From Hymenobacter swuensis DY53 (GTDB lineage Bacteria > Bacteroidota > Bacteroidia > Cytophagales > Hymenobacteraceae), in the NCBI RefSeq assembly GCF_000576555.1, contig NZ_CP007145.1:3680501-3744500 (forward strand): DNA of 64,000 nt. Direction: 5' to 3'. The translations under genes and the position numbers were made by a program. Every line of letters begins with the position of its first letter. Within the stretch, counting starts at the first letter, position 1. Shown here one piece after another: positions 1 to 7,886 of this stretch. The notes beneath the pieces are model-generated. The model did not search any database, was not told where the DNA came from, and worked only from the letters and a program-made list of their open reading frames with translations.

Positions 1-138
1 GAGGCCCGTGCTGAAGCTCAGCGCGCTAAGCAAGCTGCTCTGGAGGCTGCCAATGCTCCGGCTCCGGCCGCTGCTGCTGAAGGCGAAACCACCGAGGCAG
101 AAGCTTCGGCCGACACCACTGAGGAAGCCGGCGCTTAA
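1..138 (+). CDS. rpsP: 30S ribosomal protein S16, C-terminal tail only (partial)
   Basis: The window opens in frame inside a gene whose last 45 residues are rich in Ala and Glu and end in TEEAGA before a TAA stop at 136-138. No fold is visible in this piece. The assignment rests on context: rimM, trmD and rplS follow in the order usual for bacterial rpsP operons, and S16 proteins of Bacteroidota commonly carry an acidic, alanine-rich C-terminal extension. S16 is a small-subunit protein needed for 30S assembly. The gene start lies outside the window. Confidence 0.8.
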   Translation, partial: EARAEAQRAKQAALEAANAPAPAAAAEGETTEAEASADTTEEAGA

Positions 139-254
139 TTTCAGGTCCTGAGTTGAGGAGTTCAAAAGGAAAAAGTTGCCGGCCGGCAGTATCCTGCTGC
201 GGCCCCCAGCGTTTCGCCTTTTGAACTCCTCACTTGCATACCCACCTCCTGCTC

Positions 255-836
255 ATGACCCTCGACGACTGCTACCAACTGGGCTCCCTCGGGAAGCCGC
301 ACGGCCTCAAAGGCTTCGTGGTGGCTTTTTTCGATGTGGACGACCTCAACGACTACCGTCAGCTCAAATCGGTGCTGCTGGAAATGCCTACGGCCCCGGG
401 TAAGCTGGTACCGTACGGCGTGGAAAAGTTTCAGCCCCAGGCCGAAAGCCGGGTGCTGCTGAAACTGCAGGGCATTGACCGGATTGAGGAGGCGGAGCCG
501 TTGCGTAATGCCAAGCTGTGGCGTCCCCTGGCCGAGTTGCCGGCCCTGCAGGACGACCAGTTCTACTTCCATGATGTAGTAGGCTACACGGTGGTCGATC
601 AGCAAATGGGCCCGCTGGGCCTCGTGGAAACCTTCTACGAACTGCCCCAGCAGGATGTGCTAGCCATGCGCTACCAGGGCCAGGAGGTGTTGATTCCGGT
701 AGTAGATGAGCTGATTCTGAACGCCGACCAGGCTGCCCGGAAACTGTTCGTGAATCTGCCGGAAGGTCTGCTCGACGTGTATCTTTCGCCTTCCTCCCCA
801 AAGCCGGAAGACGCCGACGAGGAAACCGCCGCTTAG
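255..836 (+). CDS. rimM: Ribosome maturation factor RimM
   Basis: RimM binds ribosomal protein S19 and helps mature the 30S head region. The 193-residue protein opens with a typical RimM barrel sequence, YQLGSLGKPHGLKGFVVAFF, and has a second PRC-barrel part around residues 95-170 including DVVGYTVVDQQMGPLG and VLIPVVDELI. An in-frame TTG at 234 would add seven residues (HTHLLL), but the ATG at 255 puts MTLDDCY directly before the conserved start of the domain and was chosen. It lies between rpsP and trmD, with a 9-bp gap to trmD, so translation of the two is probably linked. The acidic tail after residue 180 is likely disordered. Confidence 0.93.
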   Translation: MTLDDCYQLGSLGKPHGLKGFVVAFFDVDDLNDYRQLKSVLLEMPTAPGKLVPYGVEKFQPQAESRVLLKLQGIDRIEEAEPLRNAKLWRPLAELPALQDDQFYFHDVVGYTVVDQQMGPLGLVETFYELPQQDVLAMRYQGQEVLIPVVDELILNADQAARKLFVNLPEGLLDVYLSPSSPKPEDADEETAA

Positions 837-845
837 GCTTTACCC

Positions 846-1523
846 ATGCGGATCGACATCGTGACGTGTCAGCCGGAGTTACTGACCAGCCCTTTCGCCG
901 TTTCCATTGTGAAGCGGGCGCAAGAGAAAGGACTGGCCGAAATTCATCTGCACGACCTTCGCCGGTACGCCATCAACAAGCACGGTCAGATTGATGACTA
1001 CGTGTTTGGTGGGGGTGCCGGCATGGTGTTGCGCGTGGAGCCGATTGCCGCCTGCTTCGACGAGCTGCTAGCCCAGCGCGCCTACGATGCGGTCATTTAT
1101 ATGACGCCCGACGGCGAAACGCTACGCCAGCCTTTGGTTAACCGGTTGTCGTTGGCGGGTAATCTGCTTATCCTCTGCGGCCACTACAAGGGCGTGGATG
1201 AGCGCATCCGGCAAGCCTACATCACTCACGAAATCAGCGTAGGCGACTACGTACTGAGTGGAGGTGAGTTGGGCGCGGCCATTCTGGTGGATGCCGTAGT
1301 TCGGCTGTTACCCGGCGTGCTGGGTAACGAGGAATCAGCCCTGAGCGACTCGTTTCAGGACAACCTGCTGGCTCCGCCCGTGTACACCCGCCCGGCCGAG
1401 TGGCGGGGCCTTGCGGTACCGGACATTCTGCTTTCGGGCAACACCCCGAAAATTGACGTCTGGCGCCACGAACAAGCCCTGGCCCGCACCGAACAGCGCC
1501 GGCCGGACTTATTACAAGAGTGA
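846..1523 (+). CDS. trmD: tRNA (guanine-N1-)-methyltransferase TrmD
   Basis: TrmD transfers methyl from SAM to N1 of G37 in tRNAs reading CNN and some other codons, which prevents +1 frameshifting. The 225-residue protein has the SPOUT knot motifs [12 protein letters not shown] and [17 protein letters not shown], followed by [11 protein letters not shown], all hallmarks of TrmD. The N-terminal [13 protein letters not shown] and the [13 protein letters not shown] segment also match the family. Length is in the normal range (about 225-250). It is the third gene of the rpsP operon. A 182-bp gap with its own promoter-like box separates it from rplS, so rplS may also be transcribed alone. Confidence 0.96.
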   Translation: MRIDIVTCQPELLTSPFAVSIVKRAQEKGLAEIHLHDLRRYAINKHGQIDDYVFGGGAGMVLRVEPIAACFDELLAQRAYDAVIYMTPDGETLRQPLVNRLSLAGNLLILCGHYKGVDERIRQAYITHEISVGDYVLSGGELGAAILVDAVVRLLPGVLGNEESALSDSFQDNLLAPPVYTRPAEWRGLAVPDILLSGNTPKIDVWRHEQALARTEQRRPDLLQE

Positions 1524-1593
1524 AATGGCAAAGTTGTGCAAGGTGAATTTGCTGCTCTGAATACGCTAACAAGCGCAGTAAGAACACGAAACT

Positions 1594-1622
1594 CACAATT
1601 TCACAAACCCACAATTTCACAA
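1594..1622 (+). repeat. Pair of 13-bp direct repeats upstream of rplS
   Basis: CACAATTTCACAA occurs at 1594-1606 and again at 1610-1622, a 16-bp period, immediately before the rplS promoter-like box at 1639. The position would suit a regulatory site, but no known regulator is implied by the sequence. Confidence 0.5.
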
Positions 1623-1638
1623 TTCAAAAACAGAGGGC

Positions 1639-1646
1639 TATATTTG
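1639..1646 (+). promoter_or_regulatory. Bacteroidota-type -7 box (TATATTTG) for rplS
   Basis: TATATTTG fits the TAnnTTTG -7 consensus of Bacteroidota housekeeping promoters exactly. It stands 60 bp before the rplS ATG in an AT-rich stretch of the trmD-rplS gap. No clear TTG -33 element is seen at the usual distance, so this is a moderate call. Confidence 0.5.
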
Positions 1647-1705
1647 CGCCTCTTTACCTGAAACCCTTCAGGGCGGCGCGGCCGTCCTTCACAGTTTTTC
1701 CAGCC

Positions 1706-2080
1706 ATGAGCGTACTACTCGATTTTATCCAGCAGGAATCCCAGGAGCGCCGCGCCAGCTTCCCCCAGTTTGCCGCCGGTGATACCGTCATCGTCCACGT
1801 GAAAATTCGCGAGGGCAACAAGGAGCGCGTTCAGCAGTTCCAGGGCGTCGTTATCCAGCGCAAAAACACGAACTCGAACGGCGAAACCTTTACCGTTCGT
1901 AAGATTTCGAACCAGATCGGTACCGAGCGTATCTTCCCCCTCCTGTCGCCCAACATCGACAAGATCGAAGTAATCCGTCGCGGTAAAGTACGTCGTGCTC
2001 GTCTGTTCTATCTGCGTGGTCTGTCGGGCAAAGCGGCTCGTATCAAAGAAAAGCGTCGCGTAATCGTTGCTGCTGCTTAA
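1706..2080 (+). CDS. rplS: 50S ribosomal protein L19
   Basis: L19 sits at the 30S-50S interface next to the sarcin-ricin region. The 124-residue protein matches the family along its whole length: [52 protein letters not shown] and [20 protein letters not shown]. Start is the ATG at 1706, giving [13 protein letters not shown], a usual L19 N-terminus. It closes the rpsP-rimM-trmD-rplS cluster and is followed by two GC-rich hairpins at 2109-2142 and 2182-2216. Confidence 0.97.
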   Translation: MSVLLDFIQQESQERRASFPQFAAGDTVIVHVKIREGNKERVQQFQGVVIQRKNTNSNGETFTVRKISNQIGTERIFPLLSPNIDKIEVIRRGKVRRARLFYLRGLSGKAARIKEKRRVIVAAA

Positions 2081-2108
2081 GCACGCACCGTACCCGCCCT
2101 TTCAATAC

Positions 2109-2142
2109 AACGGCCGGCTTCCTTCACAGGGAGCCGGCCGTT
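2109..2142 (+). terminator. Hairpin after rplS
   Basis: AACGGCCGGCT (2109-2119) pairs perfectly with AGCCGGCCGTT (2132-2142) across a 12-nt loop, 29 bp after the rplS stop. No long T run follows, but the position fits a transcription terminator. Confidence 0.7.
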
Positions 2143-2181
2143 GGCGTTTACAGCCGCCGGTCCTGAGCAGCTACCAATCAG

Positions 2182-2216
2182 AACGCCCCGGCTCCTGCGA
2201 AAGGAACCGGGGCGTT
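2182..2216. terminator. Second hairpin in the rplS / 2260 convergent gap
   Basis: AACGCCCCGGCTCC and its near-complement ending in CCGGGGCGTT form a stem with one mismatch around a short GCGAAA-like loop. It lies between convergent genes and may act on both strands. Confidence 0.6.
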
Positions 2217-2259
2217 TCGGCAGACAGGCAAAACAGAACCTGCCGTATTTATCGTGAGC

Positions 2260-2628
2260 TTACTTTACCTGAGCAGCGGCGGCGGTCAGGGCAGCGCCCA
2301 GTTTCTCCACGCGCTCAGCCGTGTTCGGGTTTTCGGCGAATACGGCAGCCTTGGTGGTGTTTTCGCCGAGGCGCCCCAGTAGCTGGGCTACTTTATCCTT
2401 GTCGATACTGCCGCCGTTGAAGTGGGCTTTCAGGTCCTGCAGGTCGGTTACCAACTGGTGCAGCTCGGGGTTATTGACGTCTTTCAGATCCTCAATCCAG
2501 CGCTGGAAGTGGTTATCGAGGCCGGAACGCTCGGCTTCTTCCTGCAGGTCGAGGCCCAGCAGCTTGGCCGTGCCGTCTAGGTGGTTCTGGTGTTGGGTAT
2601 CGTCTTTTGGTTGCTTGTGGAAGGACAT
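2260..2628 (-). CDS. Small soluble hypothetical protein
   Basis: I do not recognise a family. The 122-residue product starts MSFHKQPKDDTQ, has no signal peptide or membrane segment, and looks helical with many Asp, Glu and Lys (for example DNHFQRWIEDLKDV and KVAQLLGRLGENTTKAA). It ends in an Ala-rich helix. An upstream ATG would add MLP only. It stands alone between rplS and the M1 peptidase, convergent with the former and divergent from the latter. The codon use is like its neighbours, so it is probably a real cytosolic protein, function unknown. Confidence 0.7.
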   Translation of the reverse strand: MSFHKQPKDDTQHQNHLDGTAKLLGLDLQEEAERSGLDNHFQRWIEDLKDVNNPELHQLVTDLQDLKAHFNGGSIDKDKVAQLLGRLGENTTKAAVFAENPNTAERVEKLGAALTAAAAQVK

Positions 2629-2730
2629 CGGTAGCAAAGATTAATCCGCCGGGTACAGCGGAGGTTGGGAATAGGCTTCCAAACGCAGGCAACGGGTAAA
2701 GGTTGTGGCGCATCTTCCCGGCCGAAGGGC

Positions 2731-2738
2731 TACTTTCG
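2731..2738 (+). promoter_or_regulatory. Possible -7 box (TACTTTCG) for the M1 peptidase gene
   Basis: TACTTTCG differs from TAnnTTTG by one base and lies 41 bp before the ATG at 2780. A TTG at 2703 is further away than the normal spacing. Weak call. Confidence 0.3.
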
Positions 2739-2779
2739 TGGCCGTTACCGTCGTTTTTTCTCTCCCCTATTCTTTCCGC

Positions 2780-5731
2780 ATGAAGAAATTTCTAGTCCTG
2801 GGCCCGCTACTGGCCGGACCGCTGCTGGGCCTAGCCCAGTCAGCTACCTGGCAGCAGCAGGTCAACTATTCTATCGACGTGACGCTGGATGACCGCCAGC
2901 ATACGCTCAGCGGCCGCGAGGAGCTTATCTATACCAACAACTCCCCCGATGTGCTGCCTTACCTCTGGTTTCACCTCTGGCCCAACGCATACCGCGACAA
3001 CAACACGGCCTTTGCCCGGCAGCAACTGCGCAACGGCAGCCGCAAGTTTCAATTTGCCCGGCCCGAGCAGCGCGGCTTCATCGACGGACTTGATTTCCAG
3101 GTAAACGGCCAGCCGGCCCGCCTGGAGTACGACGCCAGCAGCCCCGACATGGCCAAGCTCATCCTGACCCAGCCGCTGGCTCCGGGGGCCAGCGTGACCA
3201 TTACCACGCCGTTCAAGGTCAAAATCCCAGATTCGTTCTCGCGTTTCGGCCACGTCGGGCAGGGCTACCAGATTACCCAGTGGTACCCCAAGCCCGCCGT
3301 GTACGACCAGAAGGGCTGGCACCAGATGCCTTATCTGGACCAAGGTGAGTTTTACTCTGAGTTCGGAGCGTTTGACGTGCGCATTACGCTGCCCGCCAAC
3401 TACGTGGTAGGTGCTACCGGCGTACTGCAAAACCCCGACGAACAGCAGCGCCTTGATCAGTTGGCCGCCACGGCCGCCATCAAAAAAACGGCCAAGGACT
3501 TCGGCAACGACTTGAGCTTTCCGGCCTCGGCCACCGAAACCAAAACCCTGCGCTACGTGCAGGACAAAGTGCACGACTTTGCCTGGTTTGCCGACAAACG
3601 CTTCAACGTGCTGAAAAGTGGCGTGACGCTGCCTTCGGGCCGGCAGGTGACCTCCTGGGTTATGTTCACCAACAAGGATGCGCAGAGGTGGATTAAAGGT
3701 CTGCAGGACGTGAATACGGCGCTTACCTACTACTCGCAATGGGTGGGCGAATACCCGTACGCCTCCGCTACGGCCGTTGATGGGGCCCTAAGTGCTGGTT
3801 CCGGCATGGAATACCCGATGGTGACCGTCACCCAGCCGTCGGCCATTGTCCACGAAGTGGGTCACAACTGGTTTTACGGCATTCTGGGTTCCAACGAGCG
3901 GGATTTTCCGTGGCTGGATGAAGGGGTGAACTCCTACGTGGAAAACCGCATTGCCGCGCAGGACAGCAGTAAAGGCCCCAGCGGCTTCTTGTTAAAGATG
4001 CCCAAACTGGCCGCGGCCGTTGGCCTCGACAACCTGCCCGCCGCCGCCCTCGACCAAGTGCAGTACGCCGCCGTTGCCTCCCGGGGCCTCGACCAGCCAG
4101 TGAGCGGACCCAACTCGGCCGAATACGGCAAGCTGAACTACGGCCTCATCGTGTACGGCAAAACGGCTGCGGCCCTGAAATACCTGGCCGGCTATCTGGG
4201 GCAGGAGAAGTTTGACGCAGCCATGCAGACCTATTACCAGCGCTGGCAGTTCCGTCACCCCTACCCGGCCGATATGGAGGCCGTATTTGAGGAAGTGAGC
4301 GGCCAGAACCTCGACTGGTTTTTCCGGGATATGCTCACGACCCAGAACCACTACGAAGCCGCCGCTTCCGATATGCTGGTGCAGGGCGACGCCGTGAAAG
4401 TGCTGGTGCGCAACGATTCGCCGGCCCCGTTTGCTGTGCCCGTCGCCACCGTTGATGCCCAGGGCCGGGTGCTGGAAACCAAGTGGACGCCCGTGTTCGG
4501 CGGTACCGAGGACGATGAGCAGGACGAAACCCAGCTCAACTTCCGGCGGCAGAACGTGGCGGCCGTGGTAGTAGACCCCGGCTACCTCACGCCCCAACTA
4601 AACCGCCACGACGACCGGCTGAAAACCACCGGCTCGTTCCGCAGTTGGGAGCCGCTGCAACTGAAGCCCCTGGCCAGTCTGGAGCGCTGGGACCGGCACT
4701 TCATCAACTGGGTTCCCGTAGTGGGCGCGAATACCTCCGATAAGTTCATGCTGGGGGCCGCGTTCTACAACAACCTGCTGGCACCGAAGCGGCTGAACTT
4801 TCTGGCCATGCCCATGTACAGCTTCAACCGCAACGAGCTGAATGGCATCGGGAGCCTGACGCTGAACGTGCTGCCCCGCACCCGCGCCCGGCAGCTGCTC
4901 ACCAGCATCCAGTTCACCCGCTTCGAGCGGTTCCGCAAAACTGAGCCGAGCCTCACATTGCTCCTGCCTCACTCGGCCTTCAACCAAGCCCAGCATTTGG
5001 TGCGCGTGGCTAACACCACCGTGCGCAACCAAGATCTGGACCGCACCAGCAGCTTTCAGACGCTGGAATATGTGGTGCGCGACGGTAACGCGCTGCAAAA
5101 CTGGTCGGCCAACGTGGAGTTGAACTACCTCACGGCTGATGCCGACGTGGATAATTCCAGCCGGGAAGCTGCCCTGCTGCGCGCCACGGCCACCTACGGC
5201 CGCTACTACAGCGCCAAAAAGCAGATTCGCGCCCGACTGTTCGGGGGCACGTTCCTGAAATCGAGCCCCGATTTCCAGATGGGCCTGAGCGGCAGCTTCG
5301 ACTACCGCCGCCAGACCGCGTTCCTGGACCGCCAGCAGATTTCCGACACCTTCACGGCCCAGCAGCACCAGACCGATGACCGGGACGGCGCGTTCAAATC
5401 GTATCAGCCCGTGGCCAGCAACCACTGGCTAACCACCCTGGGCCTGGAAGCCGACCTGCCGGTAACGCCTCTGGCCGTCTTTGCCGACCTGGGTGCCACC
5501 CGGGAGTTTTACCAAACGGAAGGCCGGGGTCCGCACCGCTTCTACTACGATGCCGGCCTGGTACTGCCGGTAGCCAAGAATATCCTGCGTCTCTACGTGC
5601 CCCTTGCCGGTACGCAGTACGCCAACGGCCTGCCCAGCAGCCGCAAGAATTTCACCGACCAGATTCGCTTCGTGCTGCACCTGGAGGAGCTGAACCCGTT
5701 CCGAATTCTGAATCAGCAGCTGGCGCAGTAG
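2780..5731 (+). CDS. Secreted M1-family zinc metallopeptidase
   Basis: This 983-residue protein is a gluzincin aminopeptidase of the M1 type. A signal peptide (MKKFLVLGPLLAGPLLGLAQ) justifies the ATG at 2780 rather than an upstream in-frame codon. Zinc ligands are H358 and H362 in HEVGHNW, with E359 as base and E381 in WLDEG, the HExxH-x18-E pattern. The substrate-binding motif appears as GSGMEYP at about residue 330, a variant of GAMEN. The N-terminal third is the beta-sandwich typical of the family. Beyond residue 600 lies a long C-terminal part with no catalytic motif, rich in alternating aromatic residues; it may be a barrel-like or sandwich domain, which is longer than in cytosolic M1 enzymes. 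Likely periplasmic or outer-membrane located, feeding on peptides. Confidence 0.9.
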   Translation: MKKFLVLGPLLAGPLLGLAQSATWQQQVNYSIDVTLDDRQHTLSGREELIYTNNSPDVLPYLWFHLWPNAYRDNNTAFARQQLRNGSRKFQFARPEQRGFIDGLDFQVNGQPARLEYDASSPDMAKLILTQPLAPGASVTITTPFKVKIPDSFSRFGHVGQGYQITQWYPKPAVYDQKGWHQMPYLDQGEFYSEFGAFDVRITLPANYVVGATGVLQNPDEQQRLDQLAATAAIKKTAKDFGNDLSFPASATETKTLRYVQDKVHDFAWFADKRFNVLKSGVTLPSGRQVTSWVMFTNKDAQRWIKGLQDVNTALTYYSQWVGEYPYASATAVDGALSAGSGMEYPMVTVTQPSAIVHEVGHNWFYGILGSNERDFPWLDEGVNSYVENRIAAQDSSKGPSGFLLKMPKLAAAVGLDNLPAAALDQVQYAAVASRGLDQPVSGPNSAEYGKLNYGLIVYGKTAAALKYLAGYLGQEKFDAAMQTYYQRWQFRHPYPADMEAVFEEVSGQNLDWFFRDMLTTQNHYEAAASDMLVQGDAVKVLVRNDSPAPFAVPVATVDAQGRVLETKWTPVFGGTEDDEQDETQLNFRRQNVAAVVVDPGYLTPQLNRHDDRLKTTGSFRSWEPLQLKPLASLERWDRHFINWVPVVGANTSDKFMLGAAFYNNLLAPKRLNFLAMPMYSFNRNELNGIGSLTLNVLPRTRARQLLTSIQFTRFERFRKTEPSLTLLLPHSAFNQAQHLVRVANTTVRNQDLDRTSSFQTLEYVVRDGNALQNWSANVELNYLTADADVDNSSREAALLRATATYGRYYSAKKQIRARLFGGTFLKSSPDFQMGLSGSFDYRRQTAFLDRQQISDTFTAQQHQTDDRDGAFKSYQPVASNHWLTTLGLEADLPVTPLAVFADLGATREFYQTEGRGPHRFYYDAGLVLPVAKNILRLYVPLAGTQYANGLPSSRKNFTDQIRFVLHLEELNPFRILNQQLAQ

Positions 5732-5750
5732 TTCGTTCTGCTATTTGCAG

Positions 5751-5787
5751 GAAGCCCGGCTGGCATTTCAGATGCTGGCCGGGCTTC
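5751..5787 (+). terminator. Hairpin after the M1 peptidase
   Basis: GAAGCCCGGC (5751-5760) pairs with GCCGGGCTTC (5778-5787), a 10-bp stem with a 17-nt loop, beginning 20 bp after the stop. A T-rich stretch follows only loosely. Confidence 0.65.
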
Positions 5788-5840
5788 TTACCTTTCCGGG
5801 GATTTCACGCAGTTGTTCGTTCCCTCTTTTCCCGGCTTGT

Positions 5841-6434
5841 ATGCGCGTATCTGTTTCTCTTTCGGCAGTTCTGCTGGGGGCTGGTTTGGTAAGCTGTGGG
5901 ACGGATTACGCCGATTTGCCCACCTTTTCGACGGAGCGGAAGCTACTGCAGGTGGTGGTGGAAATGCCCGCCGGCACCAACTATGTGCAGCACGTCAACC
6001 CCGCTACCAACAAGCTGGAGCGCAGCCAGCAGGCCGGCTCCGATGAGCTTATTGAGTTTTTGCCTGTGCCCGGCAACCTAGGCTTTGTGCCCGGCACCCG
6101 GTCGCCGGACCGTAGCCCAAACCCGGCGGGGCCACTGCCTACTCTGGTACTGGCCGAAAGTCAGCCGGCGGGCACCGTGCTGGAAGTGTTGCCGGTGGCC
6201 TTGCTCACGCTGGATGTAAACGGCACGCTCCAGAACGTGCTGCTCAGCGTGCCCGCTCGCCCGGCCCGGCGTATCCTGCCCGACGCCACCGACTGGACCA
6301 CGCTCAACCGCCGCTACCCGGGTGTGCGAGCTTCCCTAAGCCTGTGGTTTCAGCACCGCACCCGTGAAACGCGTATTGTGGGCTGGAAGGATGAGAAAGC
6401 CGCCGAAAAGGAAGTGCGCAACTGGATGAAATAA
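5841..6434 (+). CDS. Lipoprotein related to family I inorganic pyrophosphatase, active site lost
   Basis: The ATG at 5841 gives a lipoprotein signal with lipobox LVSC (C19). The mature part follows the family I pyrophosphatase pattern: VVVEMPAGTN (38-47), EFLPVPGNLGFVPGT (72-86), TLVLAESQPAGTVLEVLPVA (101-120), LDVNG (124-128) and a C-terminal GWKDEKAAEKEV. The catalytic set is largely gone. The DGDxxD metal motif is replaced by P95-A-G97-P-L-P100, the Tyr of the GNYGF motif is L80, and the late Tyr-Lys pair reads R173-T174. E41 and D125 remain. So the fold is probably kept, but pyrophosphate hydrolysis is unlikely. Membrane-anchored outside the cytoplasm, role unknown. The alignment was done by eye. 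Confidence 0.75.
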   Translation: MRVSVSLSAVLLGAGLVSCGTDYADLPTFSTERKLLQVVVEMPAGTNYVQHVNPATNKLERSQQAGSDELIEFLPVPGNLGFVPGTRSPDRSPNPAGPLPTLVLAESQPAGTVLEVLPVALLTLDVNGTLQNVLLSVPARPARRILPDATDWTTLNRRYPGVRASLSLWFQHRTRETRIVGWKDEKAAEKEVRNWMK

Positions 6435-6437
6435 AAA

Positions 6438-6475
6438 GCAAAAGCCCCGCCGACAGTTGTCAGCGGGGCTTTTGC
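6438..6475. terminator. Bidirectional terminator
   Basis: GCAAAAGCCCCGC (6438-6450) pairs with GCGGGGCTTTTGC (6463-6475). A and T runs flank the GC core, so it can serve both converging genes (ending at 6434 and 6496). Confidence 0.85.
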
Positions 6476-6495
6476 GAAGCAGCAGGCGAGCCTGA

Positions 6496-7206
6496 CTACT
6501 CAATTTTGTTCATACGCTCCTTTACGGCTTCCAACGCAACACGCATGTTCACAATGTCGGCGCGGGCAGCTTCCTGCTCCTTCAGGTTCAGATCAACCTG
6601 GTTGTTGAACTGCTGCAGTTCAGCGGCGTTCTGGGCCAGCTGCTGCTGAATTTCAACTTTACGTACCTTATTCTTTTCGATGTCCTTCTTGATGGCATCG
6701 GCTTTGGCAATTACGGCCATGTGGTTATCCTGCGACTTCACCAGCGCGTTTTCGGCGGAGGAAACCTGCAAAGCCAAGTCTTCACGGTAGAGTTTGCGAG
6801 CGAAGTCCTTCAGGTAGCCTTCGGCAGCCTTCCACTGCACGGGGGTAGCATCTTTGCTCAGGTAGGCGTTACCCAGGTCAATTGACCACCACACGGTAGT
6901 ACCCGTTGGCACGGCATCCACTTTGCTGATAACGCGCACCGGCGTTTTAGCAACGGCTTCAATTACAACGCCGTCCATGGTGTAAACACCCTTATCGGCC
7001 TTTACTTTGCTGCCGAACTGCTCGTCCAACTGCTTTTTCCAAGAATCTTCTACGCGTTTGCTGTCAAGCTGCATAGAAACACGCTGCCCCTTACGCGGAA
7101 TGCCTTTGATGGCCATATCCGTTTCGTCAACGGGCGACTTTTGCGCGAAGCTAGTCACCGTCGTTGCCAACATCAGCAGCAGAGAGAAGAGTACGCCTCG
7201 TTTCAT
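6496..7206 (-). CDS. Secreted coiled-coil hypothetical protein
   Basis: The 236-residue product has a clear signal peptide (MKRGVLFSLLLMLATTVTSFAQ) and no lipobox. Residues about 25-135 form a mixed alpha/beta region with GTTVWWSIDLGNAYL. From about 140 to the end the sequence is a heptad-like helix (for example KKDIEKNKVRKVEIQQQLAQ) that would form a long coiled coil. I know of no assigned function; proteins of this shape occur in Bacteroidota as exported hypotheticals. It is monocistronic, with an exact TAnnTTTG box about 70 bp upstream. Confidence 0.8.
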   Translation of the reverse strand: MKRGVLFSLLLMLATTVTSFAQKSPVDETDMAIKGIPRKGQRVSMQLDSKRVEDSWKKQLDEQFGSKVKADKGVYTMDGVVIEAVAKTPVRVISKVDAVPTGTTVWWSIDLGNAYLSKDATPVQWKAAEGYLKDFARKLYREDLALQVSSAENALVKSQDNHMAVIAKADAIKKDIEKNKVRKVEIQQQLAQNAAELQQFNNQVDLNLKEQEAARADIVNMRVALEAVKERMNKIE

Positions 7207-7276
7207 AGGGGAATGAAATAGAGTGAGAAGAAATGATTTGCAGGAAGTAGATGCCGGCTTACTGTATCCGGCTCAT

Positions 7277-7284
7277 CAAATTTA
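7277..7284 (-). promoter_or_regulatory. -7 box (TAAATTTG on the minus strand) for the 6496-7206 gene
   Basis: The plus strand reads CAAATTTA, the complement of TAAATTTG, an exact match to TAnnTTTG. It lies about 70 bp upstream of the ATG at 7206 in an AT-rich intergenic stretch. No convincing -33 TTG is seen. Confidence 0.45.
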
Positions 7285-7469
7285 ACCAGACTGCCCGCAT
7301 CTTTCTATGCCCCCGATTGTTTTTTTTGAAGAAACCTGCCTTTTGTCAGAAAATTACCATCCAACATTACTTAGGTACCATAAAAACATCGTCATATAGG
7401 TATACTGGCCCATTGTAGTTAGTTGATAATCTTTATATACCCTGAACAAAAGCAACTCATCCGGGTTCA

Positions 7470-7886
7470 ATGCCGACTATGACTGTTACCATCTGCCGCA
7501 AAGAGCACTTCAACGCTGCCCACCGCCTCCATAACTCAGCTTGGAGCGACGCGCAGAACCAGGACACGTTTGGCAAGTGCAACAACCCTCATTATCACGG
7601 CCATAACTACGAGCTTATCGTGCGTCTGACCGGAAGCATTGACCCGGAAACGGGCTATGTGTATGATATGAAACTGCTGAGCGACCTGATCAAACGCGAG
7701 ATTCTGGATACCTTTGACCACCGGAATCTAAATCTGGACACGGTGGAGTTTCGCCACCTCAACCCCACGGCCGAAAATATTGCCGTGGTTATCTGGAACC
7801 GCCTGCGCCCTCACTTGGAGGAACGTCTGGCCTTGTCGGTCACGCTGTACGAGACTGAACGCAATTTTGTAGAATACCATGGATAA
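7470..7886 (+). CDS. 6-pyruvoyl-tetrahydropterin synthase family protein
   Basis: The 138-residue protein has the zinc site of the PTPS/QueD fold: H18 in FNAAHRL and H43 and H45 in HYHGHNYE. The catalytic cysteine is C37 in GKCNNPHYHGHNY. That motif is nearer to animal PTPS (GKCNNPNGHGHNY) than to the shorter KCxxxHGH form of bacterial QueD. The later DHRNLN and LYETERN motifs complete the active site. It converts 7,8-dihydroneopterin triphosphate to 6-pyruvoyl-tetrahydropterin or a related pterin. The stop overlaps the folE start by 8 nt (ATGGATAA), so the two are translationally coupled and likely serve one pterin pathway. A second ATG at 7479 is also possible as start. Confidence 0.92.
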   Translation: MPTMTVTICRKEHFNAAHRLHNSAWSDAQNQDTFGKCNNPHYHGHNYELIVRLTGSIDPETGYVYDMKLLSDLIKREILDTFDHRNLNLDTVEFRHLNPTAENIAVVIWNRLRPHLEERLALSVTLYETERNFVEYHG

